From: Hydractinia symbiolongicarpus
Lineage: Eukaryota > Cnidaria > Hydrozoa > Anthoathecata > Hydractiniidae
Reading direction: 5' to 3'
Assembly: GCF_029227915.1 (NCBI RefSeq)
Contig: NC_079875.1
Span: 1,922,001-1,986,000 of the forward strand
DNA: 64,000 bases
The notes under the pieces are model-generated. The model made no database searches. It was not told where the DNA came from and was given only the letters and a program-made list of their open reading frames with translations. Made by a program: the position numbers and the translations under genes. Shown here piece after piece: positions 1 through 11,570 of the stretch (positions are counted from its first letter, which is position 1; each line of letters starts with the position of its first letter).

Positions 1-209
1 GTCTCATCAAAAATGAAAACATTTTTGAAAACAACAAGTCTCATGCGTTTTAGTGGTGAAAAAATAAATTAAAAAATCGTTCTGGAAATGAGTTTACTCA
101 GAGGGTACTTTCTTTGTATACATTCGACTATACGGGCCAAGCCCGGGATTTACGGAAAATCGCGGGTTTTCATTTGCCGGTGATTAAACCTCTTTCATTA
201 AGCGTCTCA

Positions 210-231
210 TCAAAAATGAAAACATTTTTGA
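210..231. repeat. Inverted repeat in the monomer, 9-bp arms, AAAA loop (typical example)
   Basis: TCAAAAATG at 210-218 and CATTTTTGA at 223-231 are exact reverse complements separated by AAAA. The dyad is present in monomers with catttttg and is weakened in those with catttctg or catttttaa. It could form a small hairpin or cruciform or be a symmetric protein site. No function is shown by the sequence alone. Confidence 0.85.
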
Positions 232-335
232 AAACTACAAGTCTCATGCGTTTTAGAGGTGAAAAAAAAATTTAAAAAATCGTTCGGGAAATGAGTTTAC
301 TCCCTGGGTACTTTCTTTGTATACATTCGACTATA

Positions 336-369
336 CGGGCCAAGCCCGGGATTTACGGGAAATCGCGGG
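336..369 (+). repeat. Four CGGG motifs at about 10-bp spacing (class A example)
   Basis: CGGG begins at 336, 347, 356 and 366, steps of 11, 9 and 10 bp, close to one helical turn each. The stretch therefore has four GGG runs (337, 348, 357 and 367) separated by 8, 6 and 7 bases. CGGGC at 336-340 can also pair with GCCCG at 344-348. In class B monomers the fourth motif is CAGG and the short hairpin has a mismatch. Confidence 0.8.
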
Positions 370-1015
370 TTTTCGTTTGTCGGCGATTAAACCTCTTTTA
401 TTAAGCGTCTCATGAAAAATGAAAACATTTTTGAAAACTGCAAGTCTCGTGCGTTTTAGTGGTGAAAAGATAATTGAAAAAATCGTTTCGGAAATGAGTT
501 TACTCACAGGGTACTTTCTTTGTATACATTCAACTATACGGGCCAAGCCTGGGATTTACGGGAAATCGCGGGTTTTCGTTTGCCGGCGATTAAACAACTT
601 TCATTAGGCGTCTCATCAAAAATGAAAACATTTCTGAAAACTACAAGTCTCATGCGTTTTAGTGGTGAAAAGATAATTGAAAAAATCGTTTCGGAAATGA
701 GTTTACTCACAGGGTAATTTCTTTGTATACATTCGACTATACGGGCCAAGCCCGGGATTTACGGGAAATCGCAGGTTTTCGTTTGCCGGCGATTAAACAA
801 CATTCATTAGGCGTCTCATCAAAAATGAAAACATTTCTGAAAACTACAAGTCTCATGCGTTTTAGTGGTGAAAAGATAATTGAAAAAATCGTTTCGGAAA
901 TGAGTTTACTCACAGGTTACTTTCTTTGTATAAATTCGACTATACGGGCCAAGCCCGGGATTTACGGGAAATCGCGGGTTTTCGTTTGCCGGCGATTAAA
1001 CAACTTTCATTAAGC

Positions 1016-1217
1016 GTCTCATCAAAAATGAAAACATTTCTGAAAACTACAAGTCTCATGCGTTTTATTGGTGAAAATTAATTTAAAAAATCGTTCGGGA
1101 AATGAGTTTACTCCCTGGGTACTTTCTTTGTATACTTTTGACTATACGGGCCGAGTCCGGGATTTACGGGAAGTCGCGGGTTTTCGTTTGCCGGCAATTA
1201 AACTTCTTTTATTCAGC
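1016..1217 (+). repeat. Chimeric A-to-B junction monomer (202 bp)
   Basis: This monomer carries the marker attggtgaaaattaattt at about 1064-1081 and is one base short. Its early part matches class A neighbours (catttctgaaaac). It then turns class B (tacttttgac, gccgagtccggg, cttcttttattcagcg) while keeping the A-like tcgcggg. It marks the left border of the long B domain. The same chimeric type recurs at many places between 38.2 and 52.7 kb, always where A passes into B. Confidence 0.8.
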
Positions 1218-1860
1218 GTCTCATCAAAAATGAAAACATTTTTAAAAACTACAAGTCTCATGGGCTTTAGTGGTGAAATAATAATTTAAAAAATCGTTCG
1301 GGAAATGAGTTTACACCCCGGGTACTTTCTTTGTATACTTTTGACTATACGGGCCGAGTCCGGGATTTACGGGAAATCGCAGGTTTTCGTTTGCCGGCAA
1401 TTAAACTTCTTTTAATCAGCCTCTCATCAAAAATGAAAACATTTTTGAAAACTACAAGTCTCATGCGTTTTAGTGGTGAAAAAATAATTTAAAAAATCGT
1501 TCGGGAAATGAGTTTACTCCCTGGGTACTTTCTTTGTATACTTTTGACTATACGGGCCGAGTCCGGGGTTTACGGGAAATGGCGGGTTTTCGTTTGCCGG
1601 CGATTAAACTTCTTTTATTCAGCGTCTCATCAAAAATGAAAACATTTTTGAAAACTACAAGTCTCAAGCGTTTTAGTGGTGAAAAGATAATTTAAAAAAT
1701 CGTTTTGGAAATGAGTTTACTCACTGGGTACTTTCCTTGTATACTTTTGACTCTGCGGGCCGAATCCGAGATTTACAGGAAATCGCGGGTTTTCGTTCGC
1801 CGGCGATTAAACTTCTTTTATTCAGCGTCTCATCAAAAATGAAAACATTTTTAAAAACTA
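1218..1860 (+). repeat. Class B monomers without a clear higher-order period
   Basis: These are single class B monomers that differ in the segment after gtttac (accccggg, tccctggg, tcactggg) and in their A/T tract. I found no copy at a fixed multiple that would define a HOR here. The stretch joins the A/B junction monomer to the first HOR block. It contains nothing other than satellite. Confidence 0.8.
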
Positions 1861-4080
1861 CAAGTCTCATGGGCTTTAGTGGTAAAAAAATAATAATTTA
1901 AATAATCGTTTGGGAAATGAGTTTACTCCCTGGGTACTTTCTTTGTATACTTTTGACTATACGGGCCGAGTCCAGGATTTACGGGAAATAGCAGGTTTTC
2001 GTTTGCCAGCGATTAAACTTCTTTTATTCAGCGTCTCATCAAAAATGAAAACATTTTTGAAAACTACAAGTCTCATGCGTTTTAGTGGTGAAAAAATAAT
2101 TTAAAAAATCGTTCGGGAAATGAGTTTACACCCTGGGTACTTTCTTTGTTTACTTTTGACTATACGGGCCGAGTCGGGGATTTACGGGAAATCGCAGGTT
2201 TTCGTTTGCCGGCGATTAAACCACTTTCATTAAGCCTCTCATCAAAAATGAAAAGATTTCTGAAAACTACAAGTCTCATGCGTTTTAGTGGTGAATAAAT
2301 GAATTAAAAAATCGTTCGGGAAATGAGTTTACTCCCTGGGTACTATCTTTGTATACTTTTGACTATACGGGCCGAGTCCGGGATTTACGGGAAATCGCAG
2401 GTTTTCGTTTGCCGGCGATTAAACTTCTTTTATTCAGCGTCTCATCAAAAATGAAAACATTTTTGAAAACTACAAGTCTCATGCGTTTTAGAGGTGAAAA
2501 AATAATTTAAAAAATCGTTCGGGAAATGAGTTTACACCCTGGGTACTTTCTTTGTATACTTTTGACTATACGGGCCGAGTCGGGGATTTACGGGAAATCG
2601 CAGGTTTTCGTTTGCCGGCGATTAAACTTCTTTTATTCAGCGTCTCATCAAAAATGAAAACATTTTTAAAAACTACAAGTCTCATGGGCTTTAGTGGTAA
2701 AAAAATAATAATTTAAATAATCGTTTGGGAAATGAGTTTACTCCCTGGGTACTTTCTTTGTATACTTTTGACTATACGGGCCGAGTCCAGGATTTACGGG
2801 AAATAGCAGGTTTTCGTTTGCCGGCGATTAAACTTCTTTTATTCAGCGTCTCATCAAAAATGAAAACATTTTTGAAAACTACAAGTCTCATGCGTTTTAG
2901 TGGTGAAAAAATAATTTAAAAAATCGTTCGGGAAATGAGTTTACACCCTGGGTACTTTCTTTGTATACTTTTGACTATACGGGCCGAGTCGGGGATTTAC
3001 GGGAAATCGCAGGTTTTCGTTTGCCGGCGATTAAACTTCTTTTATTCAGCGTCTCATCAAAAATGAAAACATTTTTGAAAACTACAAGTCTCATGCGTTT
3101 TAGTGGTGAAAAAATAATTTAAAAAATCGTTCGGGAAATGAGTTTACACCCTGGGTACTTTCTTTGTTTACTTTTGACTATACGGGCCGAGTCGGGGATT
3201 TACGGGAAATCGCAGGTTTTCGTTTGCCGGCGATTAAACCACTTTCATTAAGCCTCTCATCAAAAATGAAAAGATTTCTGAAAACTACAAGTCTCATGCG
3301 TTTTAGTGGTGAATAAATGAATTAAAAAATCGTTCGGGAAATGAGTTTACTCCCTGGGTACTATCTTTGTATACTTTTGACTATACGGGCCGAGTCCGGG
3401 ATTTACGGGAAATCGCAGGTTTTCGTTTGCCGGCGATTAAACTTCTTTTATTCAGCGTCTCATCAAAAATGAAAACATTTTTGAAAACTACAAGTCTCAT
3501 GCGTTTTAGAGGTGAAAAAATAATTTAAAAAATCGTTCGGGAAATGAGTTTACACCCTGGGTACTTTCTTTGTATACTTTTGACTATACGGGCCGAGTCG
3601 GGGATTTACGGGAAATCGCAGGTTTTCGTTTGCCGGCGATTAAACTTCTTTTATTCAGCGTCTCATCAAAAATGAAAACATTTTTAAAAACTACAAGTCT
3701 CATGGGCTTTAGTGGTAAAAAAATAATAATTTAAATAATCGTTTGGGAAATGAGTTTACTCCCTGGGTACTTTCTTTGTATACTTTTGACTATACGGGCC
3801 GAGTCCAGGATTTACGGGAAATAGCAGGTTTTCGTTTGCCGGCGATTAAACTTCTTTTATTCAGCGTCTCATCAAAAATGAAAACATTTTTGAAAACTAC
3901 AAGTCTCATGCGTTTTAGTGGTGAAAAAATAATTTAAAAAATCGTTCGGGAAATGAGTTTACACCCTGGGTACTTTCTTTGTATACTTTTGACTATACGG
4001 GCCGAGTCGGGGATTTACGGGAAATCGCAGGTTTTCGTTTGCCGGCGATTAAACCACTTTCATTAAGCCTCTCATCAAAA
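1860..4080 (+). repeat. 4-mer/5-mer HOR (815 and 1,018 bp)
   Basis: A 206-bp monomer with three extra A's (ggtaaaaaaataataattt) recurs near 1,872, 2,697 and 3,714. Spacings between equivalent bases are 815 bp (4 x 203 + 3) and 1,018 bp (5 x 203 + 3). The tgtttac variant at 2,148 returns at 3,166, also 1,018 bp apart. The marker ccactttcattaagcc occurs at 2,221, 3,239 and 4,054. The first unit lacks one monomer present in the second, so both derive from one 5-mer by loss or gain of one monomer. Confidence 0.85.
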
Positions 4081-7000
4081 ATGAAAAGATTTCTGAAAAC
4101 TACAAGTCTCATGCGTTTTAGTGGTGAATAAATGAATTAATAAAATCGTTCGGGAAATGAGTTTACTCCCTGGGTACTATCTTTGTATACTTTTGACTAT
4201 ACGGGCCGAGTCCGGGATTTACGGGAAATCGCAGGTTTTCGTTTGCCGGCGATTAAACTTCTTTTATTCAGCGTCTCATCAAAAATGAAAACATTTTTGG
4301 AAACTACAAGTCTCATGCGTTTTAGTGGTGAAAAAATAATTTAAAAAATCGTTCGGGAAATGAGTTTACACCCTGGGTACTTTCTTTGTATACTTTTGAC
4401 TATACGGGCCGAGTCGGGGATTTACGGGAAATCGCAGGTTTTCGTTTGCCGGCGATTAAACTTCTTTTATTCAGCGTCTCATCAAAAATGAAAACATTTT
4501 TAAAAACTAAAAGTCTCATGGGCTTTAGTGGTGAAATAATAATTTAAATAATCGTTTGGGAAATGAGTTTACGCCCTGGGTACTTTCTTTGTATACTTTT
4601 GACTATACAGGCCGAGTCCGGGATTTACGGGAAATAGCAGGTTTTCGTTTGCCGGCGATTAAACTTCTTTTATTCAGCGTCTCATCAAAAATGAAAACAT
4701 TTTTGAAAACTACAAGTCTCATGCGTTTTAGTGGTGAAAAAATAATTTAAAAAATCGTTCGAGAAATGAGTTTACACCCTGGGTACTTTCTTTGTATACT
4801 TTTGACTATACGGGCCGAGTCCGGGATTTACGGGAAATCGCAGGTTTTCGTTTGCCGGCGATTAAACCACTTTCATTAAGCGTCTCATCAAAAATGAAAA
4901 GATTTCTGAAAACTACAAGTCTCATGCGTTTTAGTGGTGAATAAATGAATTAAAAAATCGTTCGGGAAATGAGTTTACTCCCTGGGTACTATCTTTGTAT
5001 ACTTTTGACTATACGGGCCGAGTCCGGGGTTTACGGGAAATGGCGGGTTTTCGTTTGCCGGCGATTAAACTTCTTTTATTCAGCGTCTCATCAAAAATGA
5101 AAACATTTTTGAAAACTACAAGTCTCAAGCGTTTTAGTGGTGAAAAGATAATTTAAAAAATCGTTTTGGAAATGTGTTTACTCACTGGGTACTTTCCTTG
5201 CATACTTTTAACTATACGGGCCGAGTCCGGGATTTACGGGAAATCGCAGGTTTACGTTTGCCGGCCATTAAACTTCTTTTATTCAGCGTCTCATCAAAAA
5301 TGAAAACATTTTTAAAAACTACAAGTCTCATGGGCTTTAGTGGTGAAATAATAATTTAAAAAATCGTTCGGGAAATGAGTTTACACCCCGGGTACTTTCT
5401 TTGTATACTTTTGACTATACGGGCCGAGTCCGGGATTAACGGGAAATCGCAGGTTTTCGTTTGCCGGCGATTAAACTTCTTTTATTCAGCGTCTCATCAA
5501 AAATGAAAACATTTTTGAAAACTACAAGTCTCATGCGTTTTAGTGGTGAAAAAATAATTTAAAAAATAGTTCGGGAAATGAGTTTACTCCCTGGGTACTT
5601 TCTTTGTATACTTTTGACTATACGGGCCGAGTCCGGGGTTTACGGGAAATGGCGGGTTTTCGTTTGCCGGCGATTAAACTTCTTTTATTCAGCGTCTCAT
5701 CAAAAATGAAAACATTTTTGAAAACTACAAGTCTCATGGGCTTTAGTGGTGAAATAATAATTTAAATAATCGTTTGGGAAATGAGTTTACTCCCTGGGTA
5801 CTTTCTTTGTATACTTTTGACTATACGGGCCGAGTCCGGGATTTACGGGAAATCGCAGGTTTTCGTTTGCCGGCGATTAAACCACTTTCATTAAGCGTCT
5901 CATCAAAAATGAAAAGATTTCTGAAAACTACAAGTCTCATGCGTTTTAGTGGTGAATAAATGAATTAAAAAATCGTTCGGGAAATGAGTTTACTCCCTGG
6001 GTACTATCTTTGTATACTTTTGACTATACGGGCCGAGTCCGGGATTTACGGGAAATCGCAGGTTTTCGTTTGCCGGCGATTAAACTTCTTTTATTCAGCG
6101 TCTCATCAAAAATGAAAACATTTTTGGAAACTACAAGTCTCATGCGTTTTAGTGGTGAAAAAATAATTTAAAAAATCGTTCGGGAAATGAGTTTACACCC
6201 TGGGTACTTTCTTTGTATACTTTTGACTATACGGGCCGAGTCGGGGATTTACGGGAAATCGCAGGTTTTCGTTTGCCGGCGATTAAACTTCTTTTATTCA
6301 GCGTCTCATCAAAAATGAAAACATTTTTAAAAACTAAAAGTCTCATGGGCTTTAGTGGTGAAATAATAATTTAAATAATCGTTTGGGAAATGAGTTTACT
6401 CCCTGGGTACTTTCTTTGTATACTTTTGACTATACGGGCCGAGTCCGGGATTTACGGGAAATAGCAGGTTTTCGTTTGCCGGCGATTAAACTTCTTTTAT
6501 TCAGCGTCTCATCAAAAATGAAAACATTTTTGAAAACTACAAGTCTCATGCGTTTTAGTGGTGAAAAAATAATTTAAAAAATCGTTCGAGAAATGAGTTT
6601 ACACCCTGGGTACTTTCTTTGTATACTTTTGACTATACGGGCCGAGTCCGGGATTTACGGGAAATCGCAGGTTTTCGTTTGCCGGCGATTAAACCACTTT
6701 CATTAAGCGTCTCATCAAAAATGAAAAGATTTCTGAAAACTACAAGTCTCATGCGTTTTAGTGGTGAATAAATGAATTAAAAAATCGTTCGGGAAATGAG
6801 TTTACTCCCTGGGTACTATCTTTGTATACTTTTGACTATACGGGCCGAGTCCGGGGTTTACGGGAAATGGCGGGTTTTCGTTTGCCGGCGATTAAACTTC
6901 TTTTATTCAGCGTCTCATCAAAAATGAAAACATTTTTGAAAACTACAAGTCTCAAGCGTTTTAGTGGTGAAAAGATAATTTAAAAAATCGTTTTGGAAAT

Positions 7001-7850
7001 GTGTTTACTCACTGGGTACTTTCCTTGCATACTTTTAACTATACGGGCCGAGTCCGGGATTTACGGGAAATCGCAGGTTTACGTTTGCCGGCCATTAAAC
7101 TTCTTTTATTCAGCGTCTCATCAAAAATGAAAACATTTTTAAAAACTACAAGTCTCATGGGCTTTAGTGGTGAAATAATAATTTAAAAAATCGTTCGGGA
7201 AATGAGTTTACACCCCGGGTACTTTCTTTGTATACTTTTGACTATACGGGCCGAGTCCGGGATTAACGGGAAATCGCAGGTTTTCGTTTGCCGGCGATTA
7301 AACTTCTTTTATTCAGCGTCTCATCAAAAATGAAAACATTTTTGAAAAGTACAAGTCTCATGCGTTTTAGTGGTGAAAAAATAATTTAAAAAATAGTTCG
7401 GGAAATGAGTTTACTCCCTGGGTACTTTCTTTGTATACTTTTGACTATACGGGCCGAGTCCGGGGTTTACGGGAAATGGCGGGTTTTCGTTTGAGGGCGA
7501 TTAAACTTCTTTTATTCAGCGTCTCATCAAAAATGAAAACATTTTTGAAAACTACAAGTCTCATGGGCTTTAGTGGTGAAATAATAATTTAAATAATCGT
7601 TTGGGAAATGAGTTTACTCCCTGGGTACTTTCTTTGTATACTTTTGACTATACGGGCCGAGTCCGGGATTTACGGGAAATCGCAGGTTTTCGTTTGCCGG
7701 CGATTAAACCACTTTCATTAAGCGTCTCATCAAAAATGAAAAGATTTCTGAAAACTACAAGTCTCATGCGTTTTAGTGGTGAATAAATGAATTAAAAAAT
7801 CGTTCGGGAAATGAGTTTAATCCCTGGGTACTATCTTTGTATACTTTTGA
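4080..7850 (+). repeat. 9-mer HOR, 1,827 bp, two copies
   Basis: Sequence from about 4,080 to 5,930 recurs 1,827 bp (9 x 203) downstream. Marker pairs are the gaataaatgaatt monomer at 4,126 and 5,953, the rare gtgtttactcactggg with ttccttgcatac near 5,174 and 7,001, and the start of the ataatcgtttggg monomer at 4,556 and 6,383. Copies differ at scattered single bases, for example cctctc versus cgtctc at the left edge. Homology fades near 7,860, where ccgggatt is replaced by ccggggtt. Confidence 0.85.
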
Positions 7851-10800
7851 CTATACGGGCCGAGTCCGGGGTTTACGGGAAATGGCGGGTTTTCGTTTGC
7901 CGGCGATTAAACTTCTTTTATTCAGCGTCTCATCAAAAATGAAAACATTTTTGAAAACTACAAGTCTCAAGCGTTTTAGTGGTGAAAAGATAATTTAAAA
8001 AATCGTTTTGGAAATGAGTTTACTCACTGGGTACTTTCCTTGTATACTTTTAACTATACAGGCCGAGTCCGGGATTTACGGGAAATCGCAGGTTTTCGTT
8101 TGCCGGCGATTAAACTTCTTTTATTCAGCGTCTCATCAAAAATGAAAACATTTTTGAAAACTACAAGTCTCATACGTTTTAGTGGTGAAAAAATAATTTA
8201 AAAATTCGTTCTGGAAATGAGTTTACTCACTGGGTACTTTCCTTGTATACTTTTAACTATACGGGCCGAGTCCGGGATTTACGGGAAATCGCAGGTTTTC
8301 GTTTGCCGGCGATTAAACTTCTTTTATTCAGCGTCTCATCAAAAATGAAAACATTTTTAAAAACTACAAGTCTCATGGGCTTTAGTGGTGAAATAATAAT
8401 TTAAAAAATCGTTCGGAAAATGAGTTTACACCCCGGGTACTTTCTTTGTATACTTTTGACTATACGGGCCGAGTCCGGGATTTACGGGAAATCGCAGGTT
8501 TTCGTTTGCCGGCGATTAAACTGCTTTTATTCAGCGTCTCATCAAAAATGAAAACATTTTTGAAAACTACAAGTCTCATGCGTTTTAGTGGTTAAAAAAT
8601 AATTTAAAAAATAGTTCAGGAAATGAGTTTACTCCCTGGGTACTTTCTTTGTATACTTTTGACTATACGGGCCGAGTCCGGGGTTTACGGGAAATGGCGG
8701 GTTTCCGTTTGCCGGCGATTAAACTTCTTTTATTCAGCGTCTCATCAAAAATGAAAACATTTTTGAAAACTACAAGTCTCATGGGCTTTAGTGGTGAAAT
8801 AATAATTTAAATAATCGTTTGGGAAATGAGTTTACTCCCTGGGTACTTTCTTTGTATACTTTTGACTATACGGGCTGAGTCCGGGATTTACGGGAAATAG
8901 CAGGTTTTCGTTTGCCGGCGATTAAACTTCTTTTATTCAGCGTCTCATCAAAAATGAAAACATTTTTGAAAACTACAAGTCTCATGCGTTTTAGTGGTGA
9001 AAAAATAATTTAAAAAATCGTTCGGGAAATGAGTTTACACCCTGGGTACTTTCTTTGTATACTTTTGACTATACGGGCCGAGTCGGGGATTTACGGGAAA
9101 TCGCAGGTTTGCGTTTGCCGGCGATTAAACTTCTTTTATTCAGCGTCTCATCAAAAATGAAAACATTTTTAAAAACTAAAAGTCTCATGGGCTTTAGTGG
9201 TGAAATAATAATTTAAATAATCGTTTGGGAAATGAGTTTACTCCCTGGGTACTTTCTTTGTATACTTTTGACTATACGGGCCGAGTCTGGGATTTACGGG
9301 AAATAGCAGGTTTTCGTTTGCCGGCGATTAAACTTCTTTTATTCAGCGTCTCATTAAAAATGAAAACATTATTGAAAACTACAAGTCTCAAGCGTTTTAG
9401 TGGTGAAAAGATAATTTAAAAAATCGTTTTGGAAATGAGTTTACTCACTGGGTACTTTCCTTGTATACTTTTAACTATACGGGCCGAGTCCGGGATTTAC
9501 GGGAAATCGCAGGTTTTCGTTTGCCGGCGATTAAACTTCTTTTATTCAGCGTCTCATCAAAAATGAAAAGATTTCTGAAAACTACAAGTCTCATGCGTTT
9601 TAGTGGTGAATAAATGAATTAAAAAATCGTTCGGGAAATGAGTTTAATCCCTGGGTACTATCTTTGTATACTTTTGACTATACGGGCCGAGTCCGGGGTT
9701 TACGGGAAATGGCGGGTTTTCGTTTGCCGGCGATTAAACTTCTTTTATTCAGCGTCTCATCAAAAATGAAAACATTTTTGAAAACTACAAGTCTCAAGCG
9801 TTTTAGTGGTGAAAAGATAATTTAAAAAATCGTTTTGGAAATGAGTTTACTCACTGGGTACTTTCCTTGTATACTTTTAACTATACGGGCCGAGTCCTGG
9901 ATTTACGGGAAATCGCAGGTTTTCGTTTGCCGGCGATTAAACTTCTTTTATTCAGCGTCTCATCAAAAATGAAAACATTTTTGAAAACTACAAGTCTCAT
10001 ACGTTTTAGTGGTGAAAAAATAATTTAAAAATTCGTTCTGGAAATGAGTTTACTCACTGGGTACTTTCCTTGTATACTTTTAACTATACGGGCCGAGTCC
10101 GGGATTTACGGGAAATCGCAGGTTTTCGTTTGCCGGCGATTAAACTTCTTTTATTCAGCGTCTCATTAAAAATGAAAACATTTTTAAAAACTACAAGTCT
10201 CATGGGCTTTAGTGGTGAAATAATAATTTAAAAAATCGTTCGGAAAATGAGTTTACACCCCGGGTACTTTCTTTGTATACTTTTGACTATACGGGCCGAG
10301 TCCGGGATTTACGGGAAATCGCAGGTTTTCGTTTGCCGGCGATTAAACTTCTTTTATTCAGCGTCTCATCAAAAATGAAAACATTTTTGAAAACTACAAG
10401 TCTCATGCGTTTTAGTGGTTAAAAAATAATTTAAAAAATAGTTCAGGAAATGAGTTTACTCCCTGGGTACTTTCTTTGTATACTTTTGACTATACGGGCC
10501 GAGTCCGGGGTTAACGGGAAATGGCGGGTTTTCGTTTGCCGGCGATTAAACTTCTTTTATTCAGCGTCTCATCAAAAATGAAAACATTTTTGAAAACTAC
10601 AAGTCTCATGGGCTTTAGTGGTGAAATAATAATTTAAATAATCGTTTGGGAAATGAGTTTACTCCCTGGGTACTTTCTTTGTATACTTTTGACTATACGG
10701 GCTGAGTCCGGGATTTACGGGAAATAGCAGGTTTTCGTTTGCCGGCGATTAAACTTCTTTTATTCAGCGTCTCATCAAAAATGAAAACATTTTTGAAAAC

Positions 10801-11570
10801 TACAAGTCTCATGCGTTTTAGTGGTGAAAAAATAATTTAAAAAATCGTTCGGGAAATGAGTTTACACCCTGGGTACTTTCTTTGTATACTTTTGACTATA
10901 CGGGCCGAGTCGGGGATTTACGGGAAATCGCAGGTTTGCGTTTGCCGGCGATTAAACTTCTTTTATTCAGCGTCTCATCAAAAATGAAAACATTTTTAAA
11001 AACTAAAAGTCTCATGGGCTTTAGTGGTGAAATAATAATTTAAATAATCGTTTGGGAAATGAGTTTACTCCCTGGGTACTTTCTTTGTATACTTTTGACT
11101 ATACGGGCCGAGTCTGGGATTTACGGGAAATAGCAGGTTTTCGTTTGCCGGCGATTAAACTTCTTTTATTCAGCGTCTCATTAAAAATGAAAACATTATT
11201 GAAAACTACAAGTCTCAAGCGTTTTAGTGGTGAAAAGATAATTTAAAAAATCGTTTTGGAAATGAGTTTACTCACTGGGTACTTTCCTTGTATACTTTTA
11301 ACTATACGGGCCGAGTCCGGGATTTACGGGAAATCGCAGGTTTTCGTTTGCCGGCGATTAAACTTCTTTTATTCAGCGTCTCATCAAAAATGAAAACATT
11401 TTTGAAAACTACAAGTCTCATACGTTTTAGTGGTGAAAAAATAATTTAAAAATTCGTTCTGGAAATGAGTTTACTCACTGGGTACTTTCCTTGTATACTT
11501 TTAACTATACGGGCCGAGTCCGGGATTTACGGGAAATCGCAGGTTTTCGTTTGCCGGCGATTAAACTTCT
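7815..11570 (+). repeat. 9-mer HOR, 1,827 bp, second type, two copies
   Basis: Another 9-mer with the same 1,827-bp length but different internal order. Tracer pairs are gtttaatcc at 7,815 and 9,642, the unusual tggttaaaaaata at 8,589 and 10,416, agttcagg at 8,613 and 10,440, and the gtctgggatt monomer starting near 9,225 and 11,052. agttcagg recurs next at 11,861, which is 1,421 bp (seven monomers) further on, so the 9-mer register is lost by one exchange that removed two monomers. Confidence 0.85.

Larger units (their letters stand above)
1..1015 (+). repeat. Class A monomer block (left edge)
   Basis: Five monomers start at 1, 204, 407, 610 and 813, all with class A markers: tacattcgac (or taaattcgac), gccaagcccggg and mostly tcgcggg. 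Those from 407 on carry ttgaaaaaatcg in place of tttaaaaaatcg, which removes a stop codon present elsewhere and opens short frames of up to 96 codons at 723-1013. The block resembles 42.8-43.6 kb. The B domain to its right is therefore flanked on both sides by A-type sequence. The window begins inside the array, so the true left end is not seen. Confidence 0.9.

Noticed and set aside
336-369. Promoter reading of tatac and ctatacggg
   Set aside because: The TATA-like bases occur once or twice in every monomer, with no associated gene or other core element. Sequence alone does not support transcription starts.
723-1013. 96-codon plus-strand open frame, with copies near 34,633, 35,443, 36,255, 37,065, 37,877, 38,282, 39,092, 39,700, 41,118, 42,132, 42,944, 43,349, 50,951, 51,763 and 52,168
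   Set aside because: It arises because tttaaaaaatcg became ttgaaaaaatcg and removed a stop codon. It spans about 1.4 monomers. Because 203 leaves a remainder of 2 when divided by 3, the frame shifts at each monomer. No domain, signal or start context is evident, and substitutions hit all codon positions.
1910-2104. 64- to 73-codon plus-strand open frames repeated throughout the B domain
   Set aside because: They begin at the atg of ggaaatgag and stop at the taa in aataatttaa of the next monomer, so they simply measure the distance between two repeat landmarks.
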